Below, in pieces: positions 25,390 to 36,832 of a DNA stretch of 64,000 nucleotides. Below the pieces are notes generated by a model. That model was not told where the DNA came from, ran no database searches, and saw nothing but the letters and a program-made list of their open reading frames with translations. The translations under genes were made by a program, and so were the position numbers. This DNA comes from Tetrastigma voinierianum (Eukaryota; Streptophyta; Magnoliopsida; Vitales; Vitaceae), in NCBI GenBank assembly GCA_016808115.1, contig JAEQBH010001391.1:617658-681657 (forward strand). The letters are read 5' to 3'. Position 1 is the stretch's first letter, and each line of letters begins with the position of its first letter.

Positions 25390-25740
25390 TCAAATTCTTG
25401 TAATGCCAACCACCCGCCTTATAAGTCTTGGCTTTGCTTCCTTTTTAGACACTAAGATCTTGATTCTTGCATGGTTAAAGATCTGACGATAATATAGGAT
25501 CCCAAGATGTATGGCTGAATTTCTCACAAGCAAAAAACTATGGCTATCTCCCCTTTTCGTAGTGGAATAGTTTTTCTGAGGCTTCATTGAAGGTTTTGCT
25601 AGCATAGTATATTGCTCTGAGATATCATCTTGCTCACCTTTGATACGTCTGTTTGAAATCACTAACATCACATTATTTGAATCACGAGTCCCGTGCGGTG
25701 CAGCCATGATAGGTGCTTGAACTAATCTGATCTTGATTTC
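25390..25740 (-). pseudogene. Element E RNase H
   Basis: The C-terminal reading ILVSKKEAKPRLIRRVVG matches the conserved 'LLSKKDAKPRLIRWIL' at the RNase H-integrase boundary of Athila Pol, and upstream residues align with 'YYASRTLN.AQ.NYTTTEKELLAV' (KNYSTTKRGD). RNase H degrades the RNA strand during reverse transcription. This copy has lost key residues and is frameshifted. Confidence 0.75.
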
Positions 25741-25761
25741 TTCAAAGGCGCGCGGGAGTCA

Positions 25762-26895
25762 TCAAATTAAACTTTGTGTCTTTTCGACTAATCTGCATAA
25801 TGGTGTACTTTTGAAGTCGCAGTGAATCTCTATGGAATCAGCATGCCCCAAGAAACTCTTTATCCCTTTTACTGTTGTGGGTGGTGCAAGCGTCTTTATA
25901 ATCGAAACCTTTGATTGGTCCACTTCTAGTCCAGTAGCATAAATTTTATGCCCAAGAACAATACCTTCTGTTACCATGAAATGGCACTTTTCCCAGTTTA
26001 ATGCTAGTTGTTTGTCCTTGCATCTTTGAAGCACTGTTTCCAGGTTGTTTAGACAATGATCAAGGCGGATCCATATCTTTGTGAAGTCATCCATAAAAAT
26101 CTCCATAACCTCCTCAGCAAATTTGAGAACGCGGACATTATACACCTACGAAAGTAGCGGGAGCATTGCAGCCGAAGGCATCCTTAAGGCAAAGGTGCCA
26201 TAAGGGCAAGTGAATGGTTTTCTCTAGTCACCGGTGCTATGGAATGCGATTATAGCGAGAATGCATCCGAAACAAAAATTAGGGTGTCACCAGCACATCC
26301 CCTTGTCGATCAATGAAAGGCAATGGGAAATGATCCTTCACAGTTTCTTTGTGTTCGGCTCCGTGTCGATACATACTCTCTCCATCCTCTGTCACCGGAT
26401 TCTTGTTGGAATTAACTCATTTTTCATTTGGATCACGGTGAACCCACCTTTCTTAGAACCACATGAATTTAGGCTAACCCAGGACTTTACGAAATTGCAT
26501 ATATAAAACCGACATTCAACCATTTTGAGCACTTCCTTTATTCACTTCTTTCTTGGTGAGTTCGATCTTCTTTTAGTGTCAGCGGATGGTTTTGCATTTT
26601 CCTCCAGCAGTATTTTATGCATGCATATTGATGGACTGATACCTTTTAATTCGTCAATGGACCAAGCAATTGACTCCTGATATTTCTTCAAAATTTCCAG
26701 AAGCTTCTGTTCTTCACCGCTAAGCAGTGCAGCGAGAGATAATCCTTTGGTTTGCCTTGGTAGCTCCAAGTAAGCATACTTCAGATGACTTGGCAATTCT
26801 TTTAAAACTAGCCCTTCTGCACTGGTTTCTTGATGAAATTCTTTCTCTTCATTATTGTCTCCCTTCGTCATGCCATTTTGTTTAAGACTCATCAC
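25762..26895 (-). pseudogene. Element E reverse transcriptase
   Basis: The N-terminal part (26542-26895) reads LVLKELPSHLKYAYLEL, then LKGISPSICMHKILLEE and AKPS, the canonical start of Athila RT. A middle stretch near 26300-26345 matches the 'FPLPFIDQ' segment. The C-terminal part (25762-26145) reads MEIFMDDF (the MDD catalytic box), LDHCLNNLETVLQRC, LALNWEKCHFMV, EGIVLGHKI and FLGHAD, a standard Ty3/gypsy RT order. The catalytic MDD is visible, but the frame changes at least twice between segments, so it is not intact. Confidence 0.9.
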
Positions 26896-27400
26896 ATTTT
26901 AAGTAGAGTGTAAGCGATGTGCGAGAAAAATAAATTAACACCTTGAGGATCTGGTATCCTACGTTCTCATTGATAGGAAGTTGAGCATTACAATCATGAT
27001 AACAATCAGAGTTATTGAGATAGACATCATCTACAGACTTGTAATCTTCCCTATCTATGTCTAAATTCTTCAAACTTTGGAGTAGGTTGAAGTCAGCTGC
27101 TTCTTCTCCAACCCTTAGAGTGAGAACTCCTTTCTGCATATCTATTAGAGCAGCTCCAGTTGCAAGGAATGGCATTCCAAGTAGCAGAGGGACTTGTGAA
27201 TCTTCTTCCATGTCCAGGATGATGAAGTCGATAGGAAAAACAAATTTCCCAACCTTAACAAGCACATCTTCAATGACTCCTTCAAGTTTCGCCATTGTTA
27301 AATGCGCCGTTTGGAGGTAACGGTGGTGGAGTAAGCTCCCCCAGGCAGATTTCCTTCACGACAGGATAATGGCATTAAGTTATCTGAGCTTGAGTCACGA
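26896..27400 (-). pseudogene. Element E aspartic protease
   Basis: The open frame 26882-27295 reads LEGVIEDVLVKVGKFVFP, DFIILDMEED and VPLLLGMPFLATGAALIDM, then KGVLTLRVGEE. This is the textbook Athila protease flap and C-terminal region, with GMPFL where most copies have GRPFL. Just upstream, in another phase, LGELTPPPLP corresponds to 'LGELKPT.V.L' after the active-site DLGAS, which I cannot see intact. It would process the Gag-Pol precursor. Confidence 0.88.
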
Positions 27401-27726
27401 GGGCTAAATTGAAATTCTCAATGATGCGGGGATGGTGAAGCTTCTGGATCTTTCATCTTTTGGTAGATTCTTCTTTATGCAATACTTTGCCAAGTAGCGG
27501 TCGGTCACTACCTCCTTAACCTGTGATTCTTCTCTTCTTGCTCAAAATTTCAGCCGAAATTTGGCATCTGATGGCATCCCGAGTTACCACTTCTGTGAAT
27601 GGCATGCTTATCCCTCCCAACCGGAAGGTTTCAAAAACCTTGAAGCGCTCCTCTATCTTTGACTTTTACGATCCTCTGCGGGAATGGGGCTAACGAGGCA
27701 TAGGATTAAGGCTTTCTTCTTGGCTG

Positions 27727-29490
27727 CTAACTGCTTGTTCTTTGCTCCTTCTTTCTTTCTTTCTCCAGTGACTCATCATTTTCTAGGCTTCCTTCTCCTT
27801 TGTTGCCTTCATCTTTCTTTGACTTTTCCTTCTCTAATTCTTTCCCACTTCTGAGTTGCACTACCATACAGTCCTTTGGATTTTTCTTCGTGTCACTGGG
27901 AAAAGCATCTTTCATTTGATTCTATAGGGTCGAGTTGCCACGGTTATTGTTTTCCGGGTTCTTGAGAGAGAGGCATTGGTGGTCGTCTGAAAAATTTGAG
28001 AATTGGTATTTAGGCTTCAATTACGCAAACTTTTGTTCATGAAAGTTAATGACTTTTTATTTCTCAGTAGGCTGACATCTAGTCTTGAAGTGCGGAGCCG
28101 CTTTTTTTAACCTTGATATTCATTTATGCCCTCTCCCATTGCTGTCTTTGGAACCTTATTGGAGCACCCTCTTTGAAAATTTTGCCCATGTCTTGGGACG
28201 TTTTATGCTCCTCCACCATAAGAGAAATTCTCATGGTTCCTTAAAGTTGGGGTATAATGGGTTGGCAGATTGGGGTTAGGCTTGAAATAAATATGCTCTC
28301 TGTGCTTTCGTTGAATGGGTTGCCTCCTCTTGCATGGAACCCACTTCAGCACGCCTCTCAACATTTCTTACTCTTCGCTTCTCTTTCAGCTTGCTCTTAT
28401 CTCATTTGCGGAGTGAGTGTTTTATCCAATGGTATCAGTGCATCTAACAGCCTCCATGTGAGACATCTTGTTATTTCCGATCATTCCTTTCCTTTAGCTC
28501 AGTGTTGCTCCACGAGGATTAGGAAAGGAGGTCTCATGTTTTAATGAATCCTCGTCGGTATCTTGCTTCTTACTGCTCTTCTTCTTACAGATGCTCCTCC
28601 ACAAGGCGCATCTATTATACCTTTTGAGGTATAATTCATGGAATAGTAGAAGATGTCCATTTGTGTCTTAGTCTATCCGTGCATGGGACATCTCTTGGCT
28701 GACCTTTTGTATCTCTCCCCTGACGATGTCTGGTCGTCTTCCCACTTGTTTGAAAGTAGTAATTTCCCTCTTCGTTCGGAAGTGAGGGATGGGGAAAGAA
28801 TGCAGCAGGTAAGCTTCATCGACTCTTCCATGTATTAACGGATCCGTATGGTAGTGAGTCGGACCATGATGCACATATCTCTTAAAGATAATGGAAACAA
28901 GCGCGGCTTAATAGCCACGGTCTCACACCATTCAAAATTGCTTGTATTGGCCATTCTCGGCGACCCAGAAGTGTTCATTGGGATCTTAGGAGGGAGTGAC
29001 TGTAGATTAGTTGTTGAACCATGGTGATGGGGTTGGCTTGAAGGCTCGAGAGTTGGTGGCATCTATGTTGGTTGTCTCCTTCAGCATTATTCATCTTGGA
29101 TAAGCTGGTCTCAGAAATCCTCCGTAGTGTCTCGCTACGGAGGTATTTCACACCAAATTCCTCGTTGGCGCATCAATCTTTCGATGCGCCATCTCTTGTT
29201 GCACTTTTAACCTTTCTTAGCCCTCTAAGTGTTCTTTCGATCTCAGTGTCTAGTGGCAACAATTCAACTCCCTGCTTCCTGTGCATGAATTAACTCCTGA
29301 AATTATAATATTCTGAGATCAAATGGAGTCAGTGATGCCAAAAATTGTGTTTAACATGAAAAGCTCTATAAAAATTTCAGTAGCTTGCTAAACTACTGCT
29401 GTTGAATCATATTTTTGAAAATTTTCTATTTTCTTTTTATAAATTATGTCAAAATTAGTATTTCTCTTTTTGGTCTGAATATTGATTCAC
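27727..29490 (-). pseudogene. Element E gag and gag-pol linker
   Basis: The C-terminal segment 27727-27915 reads MKDAFPSDTKKNPKDC, then VQLRSGKELEKEK, the Athila 'LPSDTE.NPKE...ITLRSGKEL' linker. Further upstream in sense, 28668-28874 carries SFPIPHFRTKREITTFKQ, matching Gag 'FP.SKT...R.EITTFVQ'. The N-terminal 28835-29062 has ANTSNFEWCETVAIKPRLF, matching 'A.NFELKP.L..MV'. Several frame changes separate these. Gag would assemble the particle and bind RNA. The start codon is uncertain. Confidence 0.75.
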
Positions 29491-29501
29491 TAAATTCTTT
29501 C

Positions 29502-29521
29502 GATCCCCGGCAACGGCACCA
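29502..29521 (-). other. Primer-binding site of element E (tRNA-Asp)
   Basis: Minus strand TGGTGCCGTTGCCGGGGATC matches the 3' end of plant tRNA-Asp (which ends CCCCGGCAACGGCGCCA) at all but one of the first 18 positions. It lies 6 bases from the LTR end. Confidence 0.92.
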
Positions 29522-29527
29522 AAAACT

Positions 29528-32221
29528 TGTTCCTCTTTCTGAGTGATATGGATCAAAACACCTATACAAATTTATAGCGTTATTACCTAAGGACTATTAT
29601 CTAATCCCCATGATAATGCGAAACTTGTTCGTTGAATGGCGACATATCTGAATTTATGACGTATCATCGAAGGTATTATCTAATCGGCAATACTTTTGCC
29701 ATGCAACTTGTTTGTTGTGTTCCTTTTCTTTATCTTGATTAAAAAGCGTTTCTTAAGAAATCATTTCTTTTCTGGTTTTGATCCGGGTTACGCAAGTGCC
29801 ACGGTCGAACAAAGTAGTAGTGGATTTAAGTCCAGATATCGATCCCACAAAGATATCAAGAATTCTCAATCAACTACCCTGACTACTCAAACTCTATACT
29901 ATTTGGACTTTGAAAAGGCAAGTGAGATGTTCTTAGCAAATCTTAAAATAGTAAAAACTAAGAAAAGTGACTTAATAACAAAAAGGAATTAAAACTGAAA
30001 AAGAAAAAAAAAATCTAAAATAACAAATTCACACTGATCAGTTATCTTTTAAAGGGAGCATTGAAAATATTGCTATTGTGAAAAATCAATTCCTGCAGAA
30101 AACTCTGTAATTTTGCTACATGAACCACAGATTGAAATCTGTCCAAGGACTATGGTAGTGCGAGTGGATTTCTCACGAAGAGCACTTTTCATCACCTAAT
30201 CTTCCTTTGCTTTGAATACGAGTTAGATAACTACTTTTATTAGGATTTGCCTTGTGCAGGTATTTTCTTTTTCAATACTTCGCCACCCGATATTGGTGCA
30301 AACCTTAGCTCCTAAGACATAGAGTGTAGCATGGTTTACTTCTTGGTTTCTCTTCCTCAAAATTATATGATTCATCCTTTCCTTGATTAGATCCTTTAGC
30401 TTACGAGTTGAACTTCTTGTTAGTCGAGGTAAACTCTCTGCTTTCATAAATTGATAAGTCATTCAACTCAATCTCGTTTTCACGTGAGAAAATGATTTAT
30501 CGACTTACATATACAGAGTTCATTAGATCACCATTATTAGGTTCGCATACCTTTGAGGTATTCCTTGCTCTCGGGAATGCCTTCCACAGTATTAAGCTCA
30601 GAGGGCCTCCACAAGAAATTAGAGCATGGGAACTGACCCTTTTATGGGTATAAGACAAGCGACATTGGGATCGATTCTGAGATAAACGGAACCACGACCA
30701 AAATCGATTTCCTAAGGCCCGAGTTTAATAGTATACGATAAATTTCTATAGGAAAGATAAATTCTAACAATAGAGTCTGTCCCGATAGGCTGGGTTTCTA
30801 AATCCTTTCGATTACACCTGATGGCTTGCTAATCAAGAAAACCCTTTGTAGAGCAGGCTTGGAAATCCGAATTCCAAATTTGTATGCAGATTGAGACAAT
30901 CCAGACGATAATTTGAAGAAATTGGTGCACATTAAACCTCAAACTAATACAGCTATAATAGATAGAAATTAGAAAAATAGTAAATCATAAATATTAAAAG
31001 CTAAAGTAAGAAAGAAGAAATTAAAATACAAGAGCCTTATTTCACCAGATCTCTCTTTTTTGAGTCGCTAGGAAATTTGCTTTTCTTGATGTGATACAAC
31101 GTATTCTCAGGGTTCTAAAGTTGGGCCCTAATTTCGATGCACCTCCTTGTGGACTTTAGATTTACTGGCCCAGTTGGTTGTTAATGTCGCGACATCGATT
31201 ATTTGTCGCGACCTTAATTGTCTCAGCTATGTCGCAGAAGTTTACTTGGTCGCGACTTGCCTTTAGCATCCCTTGGATATGATGTCGTGACCACTGAATG
31301 ATGTCGCGACCTTAGTTCTTGCCAGCGATCTCGCGACCAGCGAGATGATCATCGCGACCTTAGTTCTTCTGGCTTGATGTCGCGACCACTGAATGATGTT
31401 GCGACCTTCTTTCCTTGTATGTGATGTCGCGACAACTGAATGATGTCGCGACCTTAAATCTTTGCATGTGATGTCGCGAAAAGCTGACCAATGACGTCAG
31501 CGACGCCCAAATCTTTGCAGGCGATATGGCGACCTACTTTCCTTACGATGTCGCGACCAGCGATTGACGCCGCGACCTTCGCTTCCTTGCAGCTGATCTT
31601 CGGCGACCCTTTGAATGGCGTCGCGACCTTGATTCTGGATCGATGTCGGCGACCGCTAAATGACGTCGCAACCTCTTCTGATTCAGTGTTGATGTCACGA
31701 CCTCTTCTAGATGTCGCGACTTCGATGTTCAGTCTCTTGGAAACCTTATGTCATGACTTCTATTTGGTGTCACGACCTCCATGTCTACTGCTGGGCCTTC
31801 AATTTTGTCGCGACCTCGAAGTAGTGTCGCGACATCATATCTTGTTCTTCATTAGTTAATGGTTGCCTGACTTGGAGTTTCTGTTGCGACCTGCTCGTTT
31901 GCCTTCAGTTGCCTTTATGTCGCGACTGGAGTTTTATGGTTGCGACCTTGATTTGATTCTTCATCACTGTTAAGGCGTCGCTTCAACAGGTCCTTTCTTC
32001 CTCGTTCACTTCTCCTATTGCAACATCGTTCGACCCGGTCGTGTCATTCACCTTTCGGCCAGTTTACGCTCCTTTGCTGCCCGATATCCTCTTTCTCTTG
32101 ATTTCTTCTTTGCATGCTTGATTTGGTGAGTTATTCAACATTTCTGCACATAAATCAGTCTTTTTTAGATAGAAATCAATCATAAAAATGGACTGAAAAT
32201 GGATGACTTTTAAGCTCATCA
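29528..32221 (-). mobile_element. Element E, 5' LTR
   Basis: 2.69 kb, from TGTTCCTC after the primer site to CTCATCA. It matches the split left LTR along its whole length. In sense it starts TGATGAGC and carries the U3 TCGCGA array (31180-31990) and, at the U5 end, two fossil primer units (29602-29620 and 29681-29701). The right edge abuts the continuation of the F LTR. Confidence 0.9.
31180..31990. repeat. TCGCGA dyad array in the E 5' LTR
   Basis: Counterpart of 14641-15440. Motifs such as TGATGTCGCGACC repeat throughout. The phrases between motifs align between the two LTRs. Confidence 0.88.
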
Positions 32222-32799
32222 GTCGCGACCTCAGTGATTGGTCGCGACCTCTCTTGGGGTCCTTAAATAACAAAATGGTTGCAACTTAGATTTCTTTAGC
32301 CCGGGACGCCGGCAGCTCAGTTTGAGGTTACTGTCGTGACCTGCGAGATGATGCTCAGCGACCCGATTTATGAGTCCTTCATTTAAGAACTTGTTGCAAC
32401 TTCAACTTTTCTTGCAGAGACCTCACCTGTTGCTTCATCAACGGATCAACGTCGCGACCTCAGATTGGCGTTGCGACCTCAGCTTCTACTTTGAATATTT
32501 TCTTTCGTCTCAACCACGTTTTCTTGGTCGTAACCTCATTAACTGGTCTTGGTGATGTTGTGTCCTGGAAATATCTGAACAAAAGAGCTCCTTGTCATGA
32601 CTTTCTTCTTCTAGTTGCGACCTCCTTTCTATTGCAGGCTGAATTCTTCTAATTTTTGATGGGATTTTCGCTTCTGCTATATTTTTCTGCAAAATTAAAT
32701 TTGAGCAAATTACCCAGGTTTCATTATATGAATCAACAATTAACTTGTAATAAACTCAGAAAAATGGATTAAAAATCAAATGAGTTTTTAGACTCATCA
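32222..32799 (-). mobile_element. Element F, 5' LTR, right portion
   Basis: Resumes 'gtcgcgacctcagtgattgg' exactly where 12958 left off, as judged from the uninterrupted copy at 415-971. Ends CTCATCA at 32799 against element G. Confidence 0.85.
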
Positions 32800-33112
32800 C
32801 TAACCAAGCCTCCTGGCTTTTTCTTTATGATTCTGAAAGTTAGTAGGCGAAAATAAACTAAAAATTGTTATTTGAGTGAAAATTGGAACTATTTCGTTTA
32901 TTAATAAGTAAAGTGGAGGTTTATGGGTAACTGGCGAGGTGCTCGACATTCCAGGAGTGTTGCAAGGTCTTTCCCTCCTTTGTTTGAAGCTCATAGTTGC
33001 TAGGATGGATTACCCATGATACGATATAGGGTCCTTCCCAATTGGGTCCCAGTTTCCAATGAGTAGGGTTCTTCCTTGCTGGCAAGAGGTTTATTAGTAC
33101 TAGGTCACCGGG
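32800..33112 (-). pseudogene. Element G integrase C-terminal remnant (Tat/Ogre-like)
   Basis: The minus frame reads SPGDLVLINLLPARKN, then HWKLGPNWEGPYIVSWVI, YELQTKEGKTLQ and SWNVEHLASYP. This is the C-terminal domain of a Ty3/gypsy integrase; 'GDLVLR...KLGPNWEGPY.V......Y.L....G..+...WN...L..YY' is typical of the Tat lineage, not of Athila or chromoviruses. It is the oldest layer visible: F ends on its left and the LTR of A begins on its right inside this domain. The open frame continues a short way into the LTR by chance. Confidence 0.82.
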
Positions 33113-35153
33113 TGATTCATGCCACAGTAGGGCTATAGGAATCAACAAAATTTGTATCCTAGGTGTCCTACTGCCGTAGCGAGGCTACTGCAGTATAGCG
33201 GTCTAGGGTCGAACACGGGGATGGGTTTTCTTCGTGAAATGAGAAGTGCAGTTGAGTTGAAAATGGTATTTCTCTTTGGATTTTGGGTTTTGTTCAAAAA
33301 CAATGGGTTGGATGGTTATAAACTGCATATAAATTAAAGGAAAATTTAGAAAAGAAGACTCTTTGAAGTCTTGGATCACTGGATTGGAATTTTAAGGTGT
33401 ATTCATGCCCTCGGGTTTGTTTCCTGGCATTTGGGGATGATGACCTATAGTCGTTTCCCAAACCGGACCTTGATTTGCTTGATTTGTGCAGTAGTGAGAT
33501 GATGCGAGAATGTGAATTTGTATTACTGAGTTCACTCCTGCTGCGGGTAGTCGAGGCCTGCTGCCCGATATAGTGGTCTAGGGTCGGAACACGGGGATGG
33601 GTTTTCTTCGTGAGAATGAGAGTGCGAGTTGAGTTGAAAATGGGTATTTTCTCTTTTGATTTTGGGTTTTGTTCAAAAAAACATTGGGTTGGATGGATTT
33701 GTAGCGCATATAAATTAAAGGAAAATTTAGTAAAGAAGACTCCTTGGGAGTGCTTGGAGTCGGTGGATTAGATTTTTTAAGGTGTATTCATGCCCTCGGG
33801 TTTGTTACTCGCATTAGAGGATAATGACTATAGTCATTTCCCAAACCGAACAACAGATTTGGCACTAAAACCTAAACCTAAAATTACTCCCTCATGAGAT
33901 ATGGCATTCGGTGAGCATTCAAGTCCCACCCCCAACGGTGTATATATGGCCTAAAAGAGGCAGCCTACGGCTGGTAATAGGAAACCCAAACTAAGTGGAT
34001 GACAGTGGATCTAAGAGTAAGCATCCACTTTGTAACCTGAAGCTTGCCAAATACACATTAGAAATTGGATCCTAGGAGGTTTCAACCTAGGGTGAGATAC
34101 AGGGAGCTTAAATGCTCATAAATGCAGTGTGATAAATGAGAGGGCATGAAAACTTACCTCTAAACCTCCACCAGTAACCCTCCTCTTCAAGGAAAGGGGG
34201 CTTTAGTGATTAGTGTCCAAAAAGTGCTATTTTGAACCCTATTTTTAATAGGTTTTGAGCGCTTTTTGTGTACTAATTATTATAATTAACCCAATTGACA
34301 TGTTCGGGTCCCTATTGCAACCATTTTCGCTATGAACAGTGATTTTCGCTATATAGAGAAAATTTCAAGGTATAGCGAAATTGGAAAATTTCGCTATGAA
34401 CAATAATTTTCGCTAAGCTAGAAATTTAGCTGCTTCGCGAATTTGTGCATAACGAAAATTTTAAGCTAAGATTGCGAAATTTTCGCAATCTTAGCCCAAT
34501 TACCATAATCATAGCAAAAATTCTATTTGCCCGCGCCATCAGCTTGACTTCATTTTTCGTCATTTCCATGTGTTTCTTCATTTAGGTTGATGAAATCACG
34601 AAATTCTCGCATTCGAGCACGTCCCGGCCTTGAGGGCTTGTTGGTAGAAGTTCCCAGAGACCCTCTGAAACTACCCCAGAAACAAACTCGAAACCAAATT
34701 AGTAGCACTAAGTGGACATGCACATGACAATTGGCTCAATTCATATGATTAGTGCGAAAAAAGCACTCAAAACCTATTTTAAAAAGGGTTCAAAATAGCA
34801 CTTTCTGGGCACTAATCAGGCACTAAAACCTAAACCCTAAATTACTCCCTCATAAGATATGGCATTAAGCGAGCATTCAGATCCTGCGGTGTGCATATGG
34901 CCTCGAAAGGCACGACCTCGGCAACTAATAGAAACTGACTAAGTGGATGACGGTGGATCTAAGATTAAGCATCAGCTGTAACCCACAGACTTGCAAAATA
35001 CATTAGCGAAATTTGGATCTGGAGGTTTTTCAACCTAGGGTGAGATCACGAGAACTAAATGCTCATAAATGCAGTGTGATAAATGAGAGGGCATGAAAAC
35101 TTACCTCTAAACCTCCACCAGTAACCCTCCTCTTCAAGGAAAGAGGGCTTTAG
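33113..35153 (-). mobile_element. Element A, 3' LTR, left portion (rearranged)
   Basis: Starts TGATTCATGCCACAGTAGGG, the reverse-complement LTR start shared with B (62111) and C (50462). The normal order is disturbed. A segment of about 320 bp with 'tagggtcgaacacggggatgg' occurs twice (from about 33165 and about 33535). The segment 'actaaaacctaaacc' to 'gggctttag' occurs twice (33852-34206 and 34820-35153), separated by the hairpin at 34207-34818. D is inserted at 35153. The remainder of the LTR is at 41904-42737. Confidence 0.78.
34207..34818. repeat. 612-bp hairpin made of two opposed LTR ends
   Basis: The left about 105 bases (TGATTAGTGTCCAAAAAGTG...) and the right about 105 bases (...CTTTCTGGGCACTAATCA) are inverted repeats at roughly 80% identity. 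The left arm matches the start of the D LTR; the right half (from about 34540) matches the end of a reversed A-family LTR such as 63290-63585. The centre holds GCGAAA dyads. It looks like a fusion of two opposite LTR ends. Confidence 0.75.
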
Positions 35154-35511
35154 TGATTAGTGTCCAAAAAGTGCTATTTTGAACCCTATTTTTAATAGGT
35201 TTGAGGCGCTTTTGTGTGCACTAATATTATATTATTCAATTGACATGTTCGGGTCCCTATTGCGCCAGCGTGCATTAGGGCTATTTTTGTAGTTTTGCGG
35301 AATTGGAAGCCAAATTATCGTGTCAATCAATAATAACCATGGGTTGATTTCCATCAATTTCATATGAATCTTGATCAATTCACGACCAAAAGCGGGAAAG
35401 AAGAATATCAAAGCGAAGAAATGGACGGTCTGAGGGTGGGCGGGGAAATTTGAGCATTAGCCACAAGCCAATGGAGCGATGGCGCGAGGAGAGAGAATAG
35501 TGAATTTATGC

Positions 35512-35735
35512 ATTGCGAAAATTTGAAGGATTGCGAAAATTTATAATCCTTAAGCGTACCATGATCTGCGAAATTTTCGCCATGAAAATTTTTCGCTAAG
35601 CTAGCGAAATTTCGCTAGCCTACGAAAATTACTGTCCATTGCGAAATTTTTCATTTTCGCTATCTCTTGTGAATTTCGCTAGGCTAGCAAAATTTCACTA
35701 GCATAGCGAAATTTCCTGCATAGCGAAAATGGCCA
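35512..35735. repeat. GCGAAATTTCGC dyad array, D 5' LTR
   Basis: About 15 half-sites TAGCGAAA or TTTCGCTA in 220 bases, several paired into palindromes such as CTAGCGAAATTTCGCTAG. Equivalent arrays in the family: 40575-40800, 42185-42400, 45768-46050, 51470-51790, 59348-59575 and 63040-63260. Confidence 0.88.
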
Positions 35736-35851
35736 GCCTGTGTTTTTGGTATTTTTGATTCCAAACGACCACGTTTTGATAAATTACCATTTTGACCCTA
35801 ATGTAATTACATATTTTAGGCATTTTTGGTATTTCACACCTCTTGTATGGC

Positions 35852-35859
35852 TATATAAG
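35852..35859 (+). promoter_or_regulatory. TATA box of the D 5' LTR
   Basis: GGCTATATAAGCC about 117 bases downstream of the dyad array. It is conserved at 40937-40946 and, reversed, at 42061, 45631 and 62911. Confidence 0.7.
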
Positions 35860-36814
35860 CCAACTTGTGACATTTTGTAACCTAACTCCAATCTTTCGGT
35901 ACCACGGTAGCACTGTTCAGGTTCTCTCTTCTCTCTCTCCTCTTTCTCTCACTTTCTTGGGTGCAGGCACCTTGGATGACAACAGAGGATGAGCGGCTAA
36001 AACCCTTTCCTCCTTAGTGGAAGGTTCTTGGGGTAGGATGCGAAGGGCTGGCGGTGGTTCCCTGTTTTTCACGACGGAGTTTTGACATTACGGTTCCACT
36101 GTTCCAACTCTAGGTTTAAAGCTTCTTGATGTACTTTCTTTGGCCAATACTTGGCAAGCTTTTAGGGTTTAGTGTATTTTTTAGCTTTAGATACACTAAT
36201 ATCTGTTAGTTGCCATTTACGAGCCACTGAGGTAGGTTAAGGGGTTAGATTTTCACTGTAAGTACATCCACTTTGATTAATACTTGGTAATCTTTTAGGG
36301 TTAAGTGGATTCTTATTTTTAGATCCATTGAGACTCGTGGTGCCCCTTCACGAATCATTGTAGGATGAGTCAAGATAGATTTCCTTTGTGAACCATAAAT
36401 GCTAAATAAATGCTTTCTATCAAAAGGGAAATTGTTAGAGTTTAGTTTTAAAATTCAGAAAGTGAAGATCAGATTGGGGAATGACTATATGCCATCCAAG
36501 TGAGGAAATAAACCACCGAACCTCGGTTACCATAGGAATCCAACCCCGGTATTAATGCTTCAAGGAGTTCTATTTTACATTTTATTTGCCTTATTTTCAT
36601 TTGCAAAACCACCAACCCCATTGTTTTACCCCACCTTAAAAATCAATTTTAATTCACCAATTTTGCCTTCAACTGTTAGTCATTTGTGAAGAACACCCGT
36701 TTCACGTATTCGACCCTATACCACTATAATGCAGTAGCTTGACTACGGTAGTAGGAGGAACTTAGGATATAAATTTTGTTGATTCCGGATCACCCTATCG
36801 TGGCACGAATAAAA

Positions 36815-36832
36815 TGGCGCCGTTGCCGGGGA
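36815..36832 (+). other. Primer-binding site of element D (tRNA-Asp)
   Basis: TGGCGCCGTTGCCGGGGA, a perfect complement to the 3' end of plant tRNA-Asp including CCA, 2 bases after the LTR. Confidence 0.95.

Larger units (their letters stand above)
35154..36812 (+). mobile_element. Element D, 5' LTR
   Basis: 1659 bp, from TGATTAGTGTCC to GGCACGAAT(A/C)A, immediately followed by the primer site. It matches 40221-41903 throughout. U3 has the terminal palindrome (first 73 bases), a GCGAAA array at 35512-35735 and a TATA box at 35852. CT-rich sequence follows the likely transcription start. Confidence 0.9.

Noticed and set aside
24811..27295. Functional host gene with reverse-transcriptase-like domain
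   Set aside because: The order PRO-RT-RNase H-integrase between LTRs, with stops and frameshifts, shows a retrotransposon pseudogene.
29502..29521. tRNA-Asp gene fragment
   Set aside because: Only the 3'-terminal complement is present, directly next to an LTR end; it is a primer-binding site.
31180..31990. CRISPR-like array of palindromic repeats
   Set aside because: Spacing is irregular, repeats are about 10 bases, there are no cas genes, the setting is a plant LTR, and the array recurs in every LTR copy.
34207..34818. MITE with long terminal inverted repeats
   Set aside because: The arms and half of the interior match LTR ends of the surrounding family in opposite orientations, and no target duplication is seen.
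35512..35735. E2F binding sites
   Set aside because: TTTCGCTA does not fit the E2F consensus WTTSSCSS at its last positions, so no known factor is named.
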